Positions 47,079-60,769 of a DNA stretch of 64,000 nt are shown one piece after another. This DNA is from Norana najaformis (lineage: Eukaryota > Annelida > Clitellata > Crassiclitellata > Hormogastridae), in assembly GCA_964023275.1 (NCBI GenBank), contig OZ029914.1, positions 16,142,049-16,206,048 of the forward strand, read 5' to 3'. The position numbers and the translations under genes are program-made. The notes beneath the pieces were generated by a model. It made no database searches, had not been told where the DNA came from, and was given only the letters and a program-made list of their open reading frames with translations. Numbering within the stretch: the first letter of the stretch is position 1; each line of letters opens with the position of its first letter.

Positions 47079-50000
47079 ATGGCTACATGCAAAATGTTCG
47101 CCCGTATTTTGATTCTGTGGGGCTTCGTTGGTAAGCAACATAATTTCATTATATCGTTTGGTTAAATCATCAGCCGAGCTCATACTTCAGACATTTGTGA
47201 AAATCTTAGACCGGTTGAACATTCAGAATCGATATTATATTTTATAAGAGAATCTCTCTAGCTCCCTGTCTCTGCCTTTTCTGTCCTTTGTAGTTGAGGG
47301 TAGATAATGTCTAGTGCGTAGAAAGTAACTAGAAGATACTAAATGATACTATAAAGATGCAATAGCCACTACAGGTCTGTGGCAAAATCTATTCGATATA
47401 CGATGGCAGTAGATCGTTTCAGTGGCGAGCATTAGAAAATCGATTCGCAACTTCGAATCTCGCCGATAAGTTCACTTTTATATAGGGAATATTTATAGAA
47501 TCATATCTCACATGCTTCAAACTGTCTTACTTTCATTAGCAAATGTTTTGCTTTCAAGCCGTTAGTCTAACTGTAACTCACTGCCTACTGGTGTCACTAA
47601 TAGAGATTTGGACACACTTCAACTGGTTACTCAAAATAACTTGTTGCACAAACTACAAATTATGGAACCCACGGACCATCGTCGCATAGTGGCCCCAGTT
47701 TTGGGGTCTTCACAGACCTAAACTATGCATACGATTTCTCTCTGCTGGCGAAGGTGGCAGAAGTGTTACTTCTAGCGTTAGAAATTATGGGTAGATAGGT
47801 TATTGTCATCGGTCTAGAGATCAATTGCGACTAGACGAAGATCCAGACCATTACCTACTATCAAATGGCTGTGGGTGACAAACTAGAGGCCCTGGGTGCA
47901 CTAACTTACCTAGACAGCCAAACATTACCAGGGAACATGGGATCAAGTGCCGATTAACCTTTGTCAAATCCTGCGTGCTCTTCTTGGATAAGAACCCGTC
48001 CCAAACACATAAAATCGATGGAGCAATCGAAAAGAACTCCGAAACGCAGACTCGGTTGGAGCAGAAGCCTAGTATGCAAGAATTATCGAGCAAATATTGC
48101 GTGAAATCAACTAATTAGCGAAAATTAGCACCATACATATCTTTAGAGCCAACATGGCCGGACGCATGCGAAGTTTAATTGATTAACAAAACCAATGACT
48201 TCATGATGGCGCTTAATGCGAAGTAAAAATGTAATGCATAAATAAGAAATTAACGAAAGTACAGATCAAAAGTCTCTTCCATTTTCAACATAAGCACGTG
48301 ATTGGGTTTTCTTCAATTTTGCAGCTTTCGCAGTTGGAGATATCTCAGAGAACTGTCTAAGTTGCATCTGTCAGGTATGCTAGTAAGCCATCTGGAACCT
48401 TTGACATAACCTTAATCAAGTCTGATATATAATTCATCTTTGTTTTCAATTGTGAAGTTTTTCCGTTATTATATACAGTTATATACAGTTATTATATCAC
48501 GATAAGGCAGTCCCTACTGCGTGCATAATACAATTTCTGGCATAGACTATGAGTCATTACAGTTCGAGTTAGATCTACTCTCGTTTGTTTGTAAATTCAC
48601 ACTCTTTATTACCCAAACATCTTAGGCAAAAGTGGAGTATATAATGAATAAGATTTATTTTAAGTCTATGAGCGAATATTTATGTCTAAATTAGAAGAAT
48701 AGAATGAGATAAAGAAAAATTTAATTAAAATATTGTGTAAGTCAATATTTTCAAATTAGCTTAACTATTGAAAAAAAAATCCTAACAAAAACCAGGGCGT
48801 TATGATTATCCATAAATTAAAAGAGATTATTACGTTTTTCTTTGCATAATTAGTGTAATATTTTTCATATCGCATGAGCTTTGGATGTTTTTAATTTTTC
48901 AATTTAAATTTTTTTTTAAATTTAAAAATTTTAAATTTTAAATTTTAAGTCGATTTATTTAGAAAATAAATGTAGACAATGAAGTTTTCATCCATAGGTG
49001 CCAATGTAAGAATTCAGAAGGAATAAAATGGGTCGCGTTATGCAGAGACTTCCAAGCATCGTCCTGTTATTCCTTATCTTAAATCATTCCACTGACTGAA
49101 AATTCACGAACGCATTCATTTCAAAGTCCCTTCTCTAACCCATAACTCTCTGCAACACTTCCAACCTGCTTATTTTCGCAAAACTCTTTGCCACCCAATT
49201 GCCCTGCTCTACCCGTTCATCCTTACCTTACTCTTGGCCGTTCCCCAGTAACTACTCTTCTTACGTTTTCTAACTGATCCATATAGGCGTACAAAGAACG
49301 GCCTCCCTTTCGAATTTTGCAAAATCTCCGTTCCTCTGCCCCTCGTATCGTTCACCCTCCAACATCTGCCTCAAGCCCCTCTACTTATCACTCCTCAGGT
49401 TTTCCATTCAAGAATTAAATTCCCCCTTTTCAAAAATCTTACCCTGATCCATCCAATATTTCCATTTCTCTGAGCCTAAACACAACCCACTGTAACAGCT
49501 TCTCTGTTCTCTCTGATCTTCCAGCAACCGGAATTTGTTCTTCACATGGTATCTGTGGGCAACTCCTCTGACTTGACGCACCACCTGTGAATAACCTTGT
49601 GCCCTGCACTAAGCTTTTAAGTAGCGCTTTTGTAATTCTCAGGATTATGAATGCGAGATTCGCCCAATTACAGCATAACGTTGAGCAGATGATAGCATTA
49701 ATGTATAGTTGCTTAATTAAAAGCTAATAGGTAAATTTATAGTTTCGAAGTCCATTATCATTACTACAGTAATAATATATTATTAAATAGTAATTGGCGT
49801 AAAGTGGATAGTTGGGTAAGAGCATAAGGCAGTTAGTTTCACAGAGCTGATCCTTTAACCGAAAATTAAATTTGTTATGTTGATACAGGTAATTTCTCGT
49901 TTTCAGGAGGCATTGGCGCTATTCTGAGCTATTAATCAATAAAAGTAGCCAAATACTTTAACTGCTAACTGGTCTTATCTATAATTCATCTTAAAATTTC

Positions 50001-53000
50001 TGCCACATTTTCATTTTAAGCATGTATTATTGAGATCTCCAGAACTGTGAAAAGGAGACATTTTGTAATTTAAGCGAAATCTTCTTTCCCCAAATGTTTT
50101 CTGAACTAAATTTTAACTCTTGCTGATTAGTACACCCTACCATTGATTCTGGAAACAGTATACTTAAGCCACATGTCCATATAGGCTAGGCGGACGATCA
50201 TATTATGGGCAACCAATTTCAGCTTCCGTCTATCCTATCCAGATACCCCTTCTTCCTCTTATCTCTCTCCATGCTGCAATCCCAAATACCACCCACCGTA
50301 GATGCCACGCTATCTCTATGCCTGACTTTTGGATCTTGAACTGGAACGGAACGCTTTTGCCCATCGATTTTGTTTTGACTGAGCGCCTGTGAACAAGCTA
50401 GTCCCCGTGACGTGGCTTTCGTTGGGCGCTGTAGAAATTTCGGAATTACGATTACGATTACGATTATCCTTGCAGATTGAAGGATGCCAGAATCAAATTG
50501 GAAAATGTTCATGGGACGTAAATTCAGATAGCTGTGGGCCATATCAAATAAAGGACGATTACTGGAAAGACTGTGGAAGACCGGGCGGAGGTATGGAATA
50601 GTGAAATCGGAGAAGATAATGAATAGTTAATATGGCAGAGGTAAGGAATGACTGACCTGTTTCAATTTGCTTACCAACAGTAGCCTAGCTTCTGGTTTCT
50701 TTGACCTATCGAAATTCGAACTGCCTTCTCCAATTGATTATGATTTTGTATTGCGATTTTGACTTGAAGCGACCATCGACTGATGCCTTGGGCATTAAGA
50801 TAACGGCGCTATAAAAGTCTTTTAAGATTATTATTAACCTGGCGGAAATAGAAATCATGAATCTGATCAAGTAAGGTGTTGCCTTTAGTACCTCAAATTT
50901 GCCCTATTTGTAGCGCGCTCTTTAGTCGAGGAAAGACACACAGACTTTCAAATCATTGTCATTGAATCGCAAATCAAATCAAATCGTTTACTGGAACATT
51001 TTTACAGACGGTTGCCTACATAAGAAGTTAAAACTGTGGGTAATGGTCCGTCAAGATTATGAAGCTATTCTAGCTTATTTAGCCATTCTCGCCGTGTTCT
51101 TATAACCCAGATAATTAGTTAATCACGGTGAGTAGAACGAATATCAATGAAAATGACCAATTGATTGTAGAAGCCATATTTTAAGACGAAACTCTCGATA
51201 AAGAGATCTTTGGTACAAAGATATCAAGTGTCGTTTTAACTTAGTTTTAAATAAAGTTAAACTTTTCAGATTTAAAACTTTATCAGGGATGTTGTCCCAT
51301 AACTAGTTTAGGTCCATGAATTTCTATTTTACATGATCTCAAAGCTGTTCTTCTGCTCTCCACATAGTCATAGTCTTGTAGTGATGAATTTGTATATTTT
51401 GCCTGAAGAAGTTATTAAATACAGGTGGAGGAATTCTGTTATGAAATCAATACATAAATCTTGGGATATCTTCAACTTGCAGTAAGAAATTTTCCTGAAA
51501 GAGAGGAGTTGAATGCACTAAATTTTAATAATTAGTTAGACTTAAATTCTACATATTGCTGAAATGCAAACATTGTTAACATGCTAATTGGATACCTTCC
51601 AGCCCAAACAATTGTGGAGAATGTCAGATAAAGAATGGCTAAGGAATAACATAAGGATTTCAAGATGTGCCTTGGAAAGATCCATGCTATCTTGTTGAAT
51701 GATCCAATAGAATTGGAGATTTTTCTTTCTAGAATTTTAATGTAACTGTTTCATTTCAAATTGTCATCTACAATTACCCAAAGAAATTTTGTCTGATGTA
51801 CTCTGGTTAACTGTATATTACAAATCGTTACATCAAAAGTATGGATAAATTTTTTCCCTGAAAATACTGGTTATGAAGATTTAGCCAAGTTAATATATAG
51901 TTTGCTCATAGTGTACCACTGTGACAACTTATCCATAGTTAATTCTCTCAACATATAACGTGAAATTCTGAAGCACAAAAAACTAATTGTACTATCAGCA
52001 AATTACGACATCTTCAAAATTTTACGCGATTTAAAATTATCATTGATATACAACAGGAACATTATAGGTCCCAATGGCGGACCACGGGGCACTGTGTATG
52101 TTATCATTAGTGCTTATGATTCAATGTCAATGTCTTTTCGAATTTCTTTTATTGTATTAAATCAAAACAGTAAAATTACGACTTATACTTCTATCGCCAA
52201 CGCAAAAACCTTCTCTTCGTGCAACTAGGCAAATTTTTATCGCAAGCAATAATTAAAGTCATTTGACATTGAGTTTTGTAACTAAAGCACTCGGCTGAAC
52301 ACGAAAGCATACTCCCAAATGCTATCCTTTCATTGTGTTCGCTATATCTTTATATGGCCTCAAATCTATTGGGTCAGCAAACCTCGTTCGGGCATGATTA
52401 TGACTCATTGTGAACGTCAACCCAATATTTCCAGCTCGTGACATATCACGTGGTGTGTACTTGCTCGAGCCAACCATAACTTGGTGACTCATCAGCGACG
52501 TCGCTTTAGCGCGAGGTCGCTCGCCAGTTACAAGCGCGTGATATAGACGCGCCCGGGAAAGTCTAGCACTTGCTTATTATTATTAATTAGTAACTTATAT
52601 GACGCCAATGTATAATGCACAAGGCTCAACAGGTGGCGCACCAGAACTAAGCTGCGATCAGGTCAATATCCAAAATATCAGTCTGCTAGATCAGTCTACT
52701 AAGTCAGAAATGTAGCCCACGGAGGATAAGTCCGACTGGAAAAGGTATGTCTTGAGAACGAAATGATACAAGCGATTGAGCAGAACGTAACAAGGAATCG
52801 TGGCTCTTGCTGAAGTATAGTTAATCTGGCGGAGATACGGAATTCTGAAGTCTGGCGATTGTGTAATATCGTGACATTGGTGGGATTTCAGTTAGAAGAT
52901 ACAAGTGAAGATGAGGCACTTCAAAAGTTCATTCACATTATTTACATTATAAACACATAGACCACGAAAGGTTTAGTATTTCGGAAGTCTTCGGGCTTCT

Positions 53001-53710
53001 TGATAAATGTTCTACATCACCAAAGTTCATGAGAGTCTATCCAGTACCTAAAGCTGTCGAAGGAACAGTCTCACTCTTGACAGAAAATACAACAGACTAT
53101 CTCTACTTACTGCAGAAATGTTTTATCGAAGAAAAATCTACCTTTAGCTACTTTTATTTGAGATGAACCCCTATATCTTAGCCATTATAAAGACTTTTTG
53201 TAGCTTTGACGAACTACTCTTAAGTGTTTATTATAAAGGTCGAGCCATCGCCGTGGTAGCGTTTCGCGAAGGCTCAGAAATCTATTCAAAACCTTATTTT
53301 AGACAGATTTTTCCAAATGCAGATGAAACGCCTAAAAACCCGGAATCCACGATAAATTGCTAGAAAACAAACTGTGTACAACCGTGTACACAACTGTCAT
53401 GATAGGGCACTCGATTTGATTACTTAGGAATTATTAACCGATGCTTGAATAACAAATTGTTTAAGGTATTTAATTTATGCTTTGATATTCTGAAGCTTGG
53501 CGAACATGTACAAAGCAGATGGCTTGTTCAAAAACCTGCGTAAGAGGCTACATGCAACGTTACGGAACGCATTGCGCCGGTAGTCGAACTCCAACTTGTC
53601 AAGACTATGCGAGGATCCACAACGGAGGACCACATGGTTGCCACCGCTCCTCCACGCTCGGCTACTGGAGTAAAGTTCAGCGTTGTTGTGCCTCGAAAGG
53701 CGGCTGTTGA
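47079..53710 (+). CDS. i-type lysozyme gene 4 (four exons, 143 aa)
   Basis: Exons are 47079-47130, 48325-48374, 50476-50590 and 53496-53710, with GT-AG introns in the common phases. A signal peptide runs to about residue 21 (AFAVGD). E36 (CICQIEGC) and D48 (CSWD) are the expected catalytic pair. All framework cysteines seen across the cluster are present, including C33, C38 and C67 (WKDCGRPGG), so this is the least altered member. The C-terminal exon shows substitutions in HGCHRSST where the others read KGCQKSST. Intron 2 has a 240-bp retroposon fragment immediately before exon 3, and intron 3 carries the same RT fragment as gene 1. The frame is intact. Confidence 0.9.
50227..50466 (+). mobile_element. 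Retroposon 3' fragment abutting the exon 3 acceptor of gene 4
   Basis: Gene 1 reads CAGCTTCACTTTATCCTTGTAG continuously at this site. Gene 4 has about 240 bp inserted after CAGCTTC, ending in (ATTACG)n just before TATCCTTGCAG. It contains GAGCGCCTGTGAACAAGCTA and GGGCGCTGTAGAAAT, the same 3' end type as the old copies in intron 2. The tail ends 9 bp before exon 3, so it now supplies the branch-point region. Confidence 0.75.
50920..52260 (-). pseudogene. Jockey-like RT fragment in gene 4 intron 3
   Basis: Homologous to 10890-12010 with the same orientation and position. It has an extra stretch near 51000-51200 and its own stops. Confidence 0.65.
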
Positions 53711-54350
53711 GCTAAGAAAGGAGTTTCGTCGAAGAAAAGGTCTTAAACCACGACATGAAAAACCTTAAGAGATCAGACAATATTTTGATTTTGCTCATAT
53801 AACCCCTAAAAGATTTGCTTTCGCTTCATGTAGCACATTTATTCATCTAGGGCTTAATTTCAAAGTAGCTGATTCAATCGAACCAAACCAATCGATGTAA
53901 CGGCTATCTATCTTATGTCAGATTTTATTATTTTATTATGATTAAATTGTAGTGTACTTAATTCACTCACTTTACCTACAGCTGAGTTATGATGATCATG
54001 TTGATTGTGACTGCATTAGTAACGGTAGCCAACCAAACAAAATGTCTGATGCTACAAATGCTTACGTGACAGAATGCTTATGGATCAGCGTTTCCTCACT
54101 ACACCTTTCTAAATATTGCCGGTTATTCTTACATTATTCTTATCTCAAACAAATCATTTCATCGCTTCTTTTATTCATGTTCCTCTGTCGCTTTGTCACT
54201 GCCTCTTTTCATAGCTGTATCTGTTCACCCTCCCGCTAAATATGCTTGCATGTCCGTTTGTTTGTCTGTCTGCATTGTTGTCTGCCTGTATGCGTAATGA
54301 TGATGTCTGATAAAACTGAATAAAGCAGTAGGAAGCAGATAATTAATTTG
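53711..54350 (+). other. Putative 3' UTR of lysozyme gene 4
   Basis: Conserved block behind the stop, with a CTGTCTG-type stretch. AATAAA at 54319-54324 follows GATGATGTCTGATAAAACTG and is the only canonical polyadenylation hexamer I see at this conserved position in the cluster. Confidence 0.5.
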
Positions 54351-55525
54351 TCCATATCAGTGGGTCGCAACCGTTCATCTAACTATTAATTTCATTTGAC
54401 AGCTATTCGTCTACTTCCTTTATGCGGGAATTTGCATCGCCTATAGAGAACGCAGTTATGCATGAAAACCAGTAAGCTACTTCTGTTTGTTAGCAATTTA
54501 TCGCCGATTCCGGGCTTTAATTGTGTCAAGACGGGTCTGCATCATGCCACTGGTAACAAACTGTTGGTGTAAACACGAGTACATAACATATCTGATATTA
54601 TGAAATACAAGCAAGACCTTATCCGCCCTGGGCTGTATCCCTGTTTCAGTGGACTGACTTTTTGGTAATGACCTGACTGAGCAAAAAACAAGACTCTACA
54701 AAATAATACAAAGACTTAAGCAACAGAAACTTTCTGAAATGTTGTAACAGCCTTCGTACCTTGCCACTTTCTGATACACCGGGGTTGAAAACAGCAACAG
54801 TATTCATGCACGCCTAAATAGTTCTCGTAATCACCAACTGCAACCTATCTTGAGTGTTGCTGCCCGGCAGGTCGGTAGTGTGCGTAGTGTCTGTTTAACG
54901 ACACTGAGTCATAACGTAGGTGATTAGCCTCGCCCTCATCCTTTATCCAGGCTTCGGACTGGCATCATTCGAGTACGGCAGTGGCGGAGTTTTGATCTGC
55001 GGTATTCATCGGTTTGGGCAGATATGCAGCTTAATGCGGGATGGAGTGCACTGGTTACCGTTGAAAACCGCATCGAGTTTCAAATCTTGATGTTTATGCC
55101 TAATTATCTTGCATACAGAGGCGCTATATAAAATATGTGATTATAATTGCAATTACATTTAAATAGATTATGGTTTTGACTCATGTGCCTCATGAAGAAT
55201 TATCAAAACGAACGAGTTTGACTGCGTTTTCGTTCATAGGCCTACATAATTCGATAGCTTACATAATATTATCTTCTGGCCTGTGCAATCTTATCTCAGG
55301 GACTTATGTGTCTTGGTCTCATACATTCGTCGCCATAGATACCTTCGTTTCCTGTCAAGGTGTCAGGCCAACGTGCTAGACCGAGCACGTATAACATCAG
55401 CTAATTGGTCTCCTTATCTTTTAAAGCTTAAAAAGCATTCTGTTTGATCCTGGATTTCTGTCGTTACGACAGGAGCGCCTCTGATGAGTTCCTGTGAACA
55501 GGCGCTATTTAAATCTGTAATTACA
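54351..55525 (+). mobile_element. L2/CR1-like RT remnants and duplicated flank
   Basis: The block 54800-55140 matches 21400-21650 and 1010-1200 (ACGACACTGAGTCATAACGT, TGCACTGGTTACCG), then a GGCGCTATATAAA end. A second 3' end lies at 55420-55520, with GGCGCTATTTAAATCTG. Heavily broken. Confidence 0.6.
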
Positions 55526-57597
55526 ATTATATTTAAATAGATTATGGTTTGAACTCTTGTGCCTCATGAAGAGTTATCAAGACGGATGAGTCTGACTGCG
55601 TTTTTATTCGTAGGCCTACTTATTTCGTTAGTTTTCGTGTCAGTAATTCCAACGATCGGCAAACTTACTAAAATGCACCTGGTATAAATTCGGATGCCTT
55701 TCTTTTGAATTTTTTCGATCCTTCCTCGATAGTTGCGCAATGATTGGGTCTAGTTAGTTACAGTTATTTTTCCTTTAATGTCAAGCTGCACGAAAATGTT
55801 TTAGGCTTCCTTTCAGTGCATAGCTCATTTCACTTCGATTCTGACTGTGGTTATTATTGCTTAATCAGCCAAGTACTTTGGGTCCTCATAGCGGATCCGC
55901 ATTATTCCAATGTTGGCAAATGATGGTCAGCTGTGGGTCTTATAAAAAAGTAAAGTAAGTAAGTAATGCATTTTTTAACATGTCATATTTCAATCGACTG
56001 AGCGAGGAATCGTTGGCGGAACCATGAAGTGAAGACTTCCTAGGATTACAGATTAATTATAAATGACAGTGTCAGAAGTCGCGTTCCAAAGAAGTTTCGG
56101 TTTAAAATATCTTACTGACTGAAACTAATTATCTCCTTTTTATTTTTCATTATTTTTTATTTATCTTCATTATTTATTTGCTGGAAATATTATCTAAAAG
56201 GCGTCCTCTTACTTATTGTAGTCGATTCTTGCAGGCGAATTTCTGTTGGGTTCAAGTTCAGCTAATGTAGGCTATGTGAACAAGTCCATAGCTTTTGATT
56301 GACAATACGCGCTGTTTCGGTGTACTGATTACTTTCCTAACACAAGATGAATGTAAACGAGTAGCATTTAAACATTGGTTGATGCTTTGTGCATTAGACA
56401 TCGGCTCCATAGATCTTGCTACTTAATAATACTTATCAACAAGCGAAACAGTTTTGGCGAGATAAAGGCGATTTTAGTGAAATTTTGACGTGAGAACATC
56501 ACTGACTGGTTAACTACTATGATTGGAGATCTGTTTTATCATATGAGGTTTTGTCAGGATCTTCTGATAGCACTTTGTTAATGTGGTGGTATAGCCACAT
56601 TGTATGAACGTTCTTGACATGATATCCAAATAAGATCCCGAGAATAGTCAATGTTGATAGCGTAAAAGCGACATGAACCGCACGGGCTGAAGCTGCATTT
56701 CGACATTAACCATTTATATTTTTAATAGTTGACTGGTATTCATTATTCTTCTATCTACATTTTATAGCGGTCAGGTTTAGTGGCAATTTGCCCCACGCAG
56801 AGAAAATGAAGTTCTTCACACCGAGCCCGTTGATTTCTAATTTGAAACAGGCCTTGAACTACAAACATTTTACAGCGATAGTTTTTCGATCGAGTTAACG
56901 ACACCGACCACATAGGTAATTATTTTGTAGCTGTTGTTGTTTATATTGCATTTATTTGTCTCAAACCACAGTCCGTTCGAAACCGAGGTAACCTAATGCA
57001 CGCGAATATCAACCAAGAAATTATAACTGGAGTTTGAAGCCATTTATTGATTCATCAACAACAGTGCATAATGGAATAGTATTATAAGTTGCAGTGTTCT
57101 TCTATTGCTTTCAGAAGGAAAGCTCTCTAGAGTTAATAAATCCACTAGGTGCAGAGCTGTCCCATTACCATTAGAAGTGTTTTAGATGGCCATATTCACG
57201 CATAATATATTATTTAAAGCCAGTTTTTTCAGAACTCTTACCAATGGTGAAAATTAACGAAAGAAAGAGCAGAGTGAGATTGCTTACTCAGTCATAAATG
57301 AGAAACCTGTGCTAGGGCTTGAGTAATTATCCAGGTTCCAACGACGGGCTAGAAGCGTTTGGTACCGAGCCGTTGTCAGTCGTATTAGCAGGCGATTGCT
57401 ATAGCGAAGGTAAGCTACAATTGTACCATCGAAAAAAATCGGCATGTTGTTACAGTTGAAATGCCCAACACCGACATGCCTAGTACGGTGGAGCGAAAAA
57501 ATGAATTAACATTTCGGGATCGGCAGAGTGTCAGAAAGATGCCTAATGTGCACAGTAACCAGCTTGTGAAATAATATTGGATTTGGTTTACTTCCTA
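55526..57597. other. Non-coding DNA, no gene recognised
   Basis: The first about 400 bp is another copy of the cluster's repeated flank (compare 37880-38100). Beyond about 56000 I recognise nothing. A small hairpin, GGCATGTTG...CAACACCGACATGCC, lies at 57441-57481. Confidence 0.45.
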
Positions 57598-59947
57598 AGG
57601 TGCCCCAAGGCTATCAAAAAAAAAACATACTGTTGAAAATTGTGGTGTAAAGCCTCCATTCCAACTCTATCTCACAAGCGAGTGTGTGAAAAGATAAGGT
57701 TGTATCATGTCAAGTATAGAAATCTACTGAAACCAATTAAGGGCAGATTAAATAATCCCCAGTAAGCTGCAAAGCGGGAAGATTTCTATAAACAAGACGT
57801 TGATGCTTGCAAGTGTGCAGATTATCATTGTGCCACTGTGAGAAAGGTAAGAAGTTCCACATGAAGAAAGAACAATTCTATCCGATCAGATATCGCAAAG
57901 AGAGATGATGATTGGAGCATTGGACATAAGTATGACACGAAAATTGAGAAAACGAGTTTTTAGACAAAGGAAGATTTCAACTGAAGAGAATGCTACTGTG
58001 TAAGAACCTGGTGCCGGTCTATCAGGTCGTTAAAAGCCACAGTTAAACGTAACAGTTCTGACATGATGTGTTTTGACAGTTCAGATATTGACAACAGGTT
58101 TGTTTGCACAGTAACATCGCCTCCTATATCTAAGATTCATTCGCAAATGCGAACGACTTTGATTAATGTGGCAAGAGAATGTGACAGGTAGGATGTTTCT
58201 GATCGAAGTGCTGCTGAAATTGCAACTGTAGTTTTACAAGATGCTGGACTAGTGCATGAAGTTGACAAATCGCAAATCATCGAAAGGAGTAAAATTCGTA
58301 AACGAAAGAATGCCAGAAAAGATTTACAAGCCATTGAACAGGAATCATAACAGGGTTATATTTCGATGGTAGAAAAGACAAGACTAAAGTGTAAGTCAAG
58401 AGAGGAAGAAGGTATTATCCGCATATGATAACCGAGGAGCATGTTACACTTGTGTCAGACCCCAATTCAAAATATGTAGGTCATTTCAGTTCACCAGCTG
58501 CAGACTTAAAAAGTATAGCAGGAGGAATATCAGATCTACTTCGCCGAAAAGATTGCTTGCTGTTGGGTGCAATGGCACAAATTTTAATACTGGTAGTGTA
58601 GGAGATGTCATTGGCTGCAGTGGCTCGTAGTGTAGGGGGTGTCATTGGCTGCAGTGGCTCGTAGTGTAGGAGGTGTCATTGGCTGCAGTGGCTCGTAGTG
58701 TAGGAGGTGTCATTGGCTTGCTCGAAGTGGAGATACGGAGACCACTGCAGTGGCTCGTTTGTAAGTTGCATGCAAACGAATTGCCTTTGGACATCTTCTA
58801 CAGAATCTCGATGGTGTAACGCATGGTCCTAGAGCGTTTTCTGGTCCGATTGGTAAAGCGATGCAAGTATGTGGAGACATGCCAGTAGTTCCACTTACAA
58901 CAATTGCACCTGGCAATTTTCCGCAGGTTGATAATGCCGATCTCAGTACCGATCAAAAGTATTTGTACGATATATGTCAAGCTGTAGCTGCTGGGGAATG
59001 CCCTTTTGATGTCGCCAACCGAAAACCAGGTCAGATGGTTAAATCAAGATGGCTAACAGCTGCTAACAGAATTTTGCGCTTGTATGTTGCATCTGCAACG
59101 CCATCAGAGCAACATATTGCACTCACAACGTTCGTCATGAAAGTTTATGCTCTTGTCTGGTTTCACATCAAGACCGCATCTTGCTACATCTTGATCGAAT
59201 GATCGCATTTTCTAGATAACTGTCCAAGGATATGCTGGCGATAGTTGATCCAGTAATACAAGGAATGTCTTCTTTGGACATTTTGAGGATCCATTGCTTG
59301 CGATTTTAGCCGATAAGAGATAAGAGAATTATAAGAGAATTGGCATCCCGGAAGATACTGGCTGCAAAGCAACAAGGCACATCAGCTACAGTCCGACAGT
59401 TCGGTATGCCAATTTAGAACTTTGCTGCTAAAGATTACGTTGTCTTAATAAGTTGGTAAGAAACGGACAGATGTGATTCTCCTCTTACAAAGCTGCTGTC
59501 GGATGAAGAATTTATGGAATTCAATAAGAACAAGAATATGACTGAAACCAATGTTGAATTTCCGAAATTTCCTTGCCACACCCAAGTACTGAAAGATGTG
59601 TCAGACTGGTAACTGAATATTCAGCACCTGTGTGTTATGAGGATCAAAGAGATGGATTTATACGGGCTAGAACAGAATCCAGAGGCTTAATTAAAACGTT
59701 TTATAAGAATCTGATTTAGAGTTAGGCACTACTGATGCTAGAGTCTGAACAAGCAATTTGACTTAAACATTTTCAGCAAACGTTTTTCAATCAACTCAAT
59801 TTCAGTCCAACAACTTGCATTGTTTATGTGTCAGTACTTTTGCAAAGTTTAGTGGTTTTGTATCCGTGGAATTAGAGTATATGTGAACTCTCTGCAAATT
59901 CGCAATTTTTTGTTATAATGAGATAGGTTTTGACAGTTTGGTGCACC
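57598..59947 (+). pseudogene. Degenerate copy of a second repetitive gene family, possible TIR element
   Basis: Broken + strand frames line up with a protein family I recognise as repetitive and uncharacterised in many invertebrates. Blocks in order: ECDRxDVSDRSAAEIATVVLQD with IIERSKIRKRK (about 58180-58310), EEHVTLVSDPNSKYVGHF (58430-58490), VGCNGTNFNTGS (58563-58600), LDGVTHGPRAFSGPIGKA-like (58800-58860), LSTDQKYLYDICQA and MVKSRWLTAANRILRLYV (58940-59090), VYALVWFHIKT, RELASRKILAAK (59330-59360), and FPKFPCHTQVLKDV (59560-59600). Many frameshifts and stops separate them. The ends GGTGCCCCAAGGCTATCAAA (57599) and the inverse TTTGACAGTTTGGTGCACC (59928-59946) form a candidate inverted repeat. 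Biochemical function is unknown. Confidence 0.6.
58595..58718. repeat. 34-bp tandem repeat inside the pseudogene, about 3.6 copies
   Basis: Unit AGTGTAGGAGGTGTCATTGG plus CTGCAGTGGCTCGT, repeated at 58595, 58629, 58663 and partly 58697. It duplicates the stretch after FNTGS. Since 34 is not a multiple of 3, it breaks the frame. Confidence 0.9.
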
Positions 59948-60769
59948 TCAAAACTTTATACTACAGGCACGATATTTTACCATAGCAAAACTACTACCAA
60001 AACACAAGTTATGCACCCCCTGCCAAAACCCAGATCCGAATTTTTTTAAACCATAAATTTCGCTCCACCACTTTTATTTAAAGCATTTTTATAATGCCTA
60101 GGTGATATGCCATGACCAGGGGAGCGCAGCGGCATTGGCATATTTGAAAGCAAGTCTGCCCGACTGAGTGTGCGGCGAAACACTTGTATGAAGCAGTTAC
60201 CACCTGAAAGGAGACTGAACAAGGGAGTATTAGCAATGATCAATTCGAGATCCAATTCAGAACAATCCACAAAGGCAAAGTTGTGCTGGGGTTGAAGACC
60301 ATCTCCCTCCAAAAGACCGAAGGGCTAACGTGCAAATAAGTCTGGGAACATCGGACAGTTTTTTCTTTATGGAATTGGACATAGATGGTAAGAGATTGGA
60401 GGGGCGATGGGGAGGGAGTAGGCCTACATGGTGTTTAAAGCGCAATTCCTCAACTGTTTCCTAACCGACTTGAACATACTTGTCGCAGACAAGAGAACAG
60501 AGAAATTCTAACTTAGCCCTAATTTTCTCATCTTCTAACCAGGATGAAACGGTTGCTGTGATAAATATATTTCGCCGGTGATTGTTATCCTACTCAACAT
60601 AGTGGGTATTTGTGAGTCTTAGGAATACAGTTTGACCCCCTTCTGATGGTGGATATGAGATTATAACGCTTTCCACCTCTAAGCGGTTGCTATAACAAAA
60701 TTGCCCCAAAAGAAATAAGGTACACCTGAAGTAGTTTGGTAAAAGGTCTCGCAAAATATGATTGATGAT
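59948..60769. other. Non-coding DNA, no gene recognised
   Basis: AT-rich sequence. Minus-strand frames at 60046-60445 are open in pieces but show no recognised homology. Confidence 0.4.
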
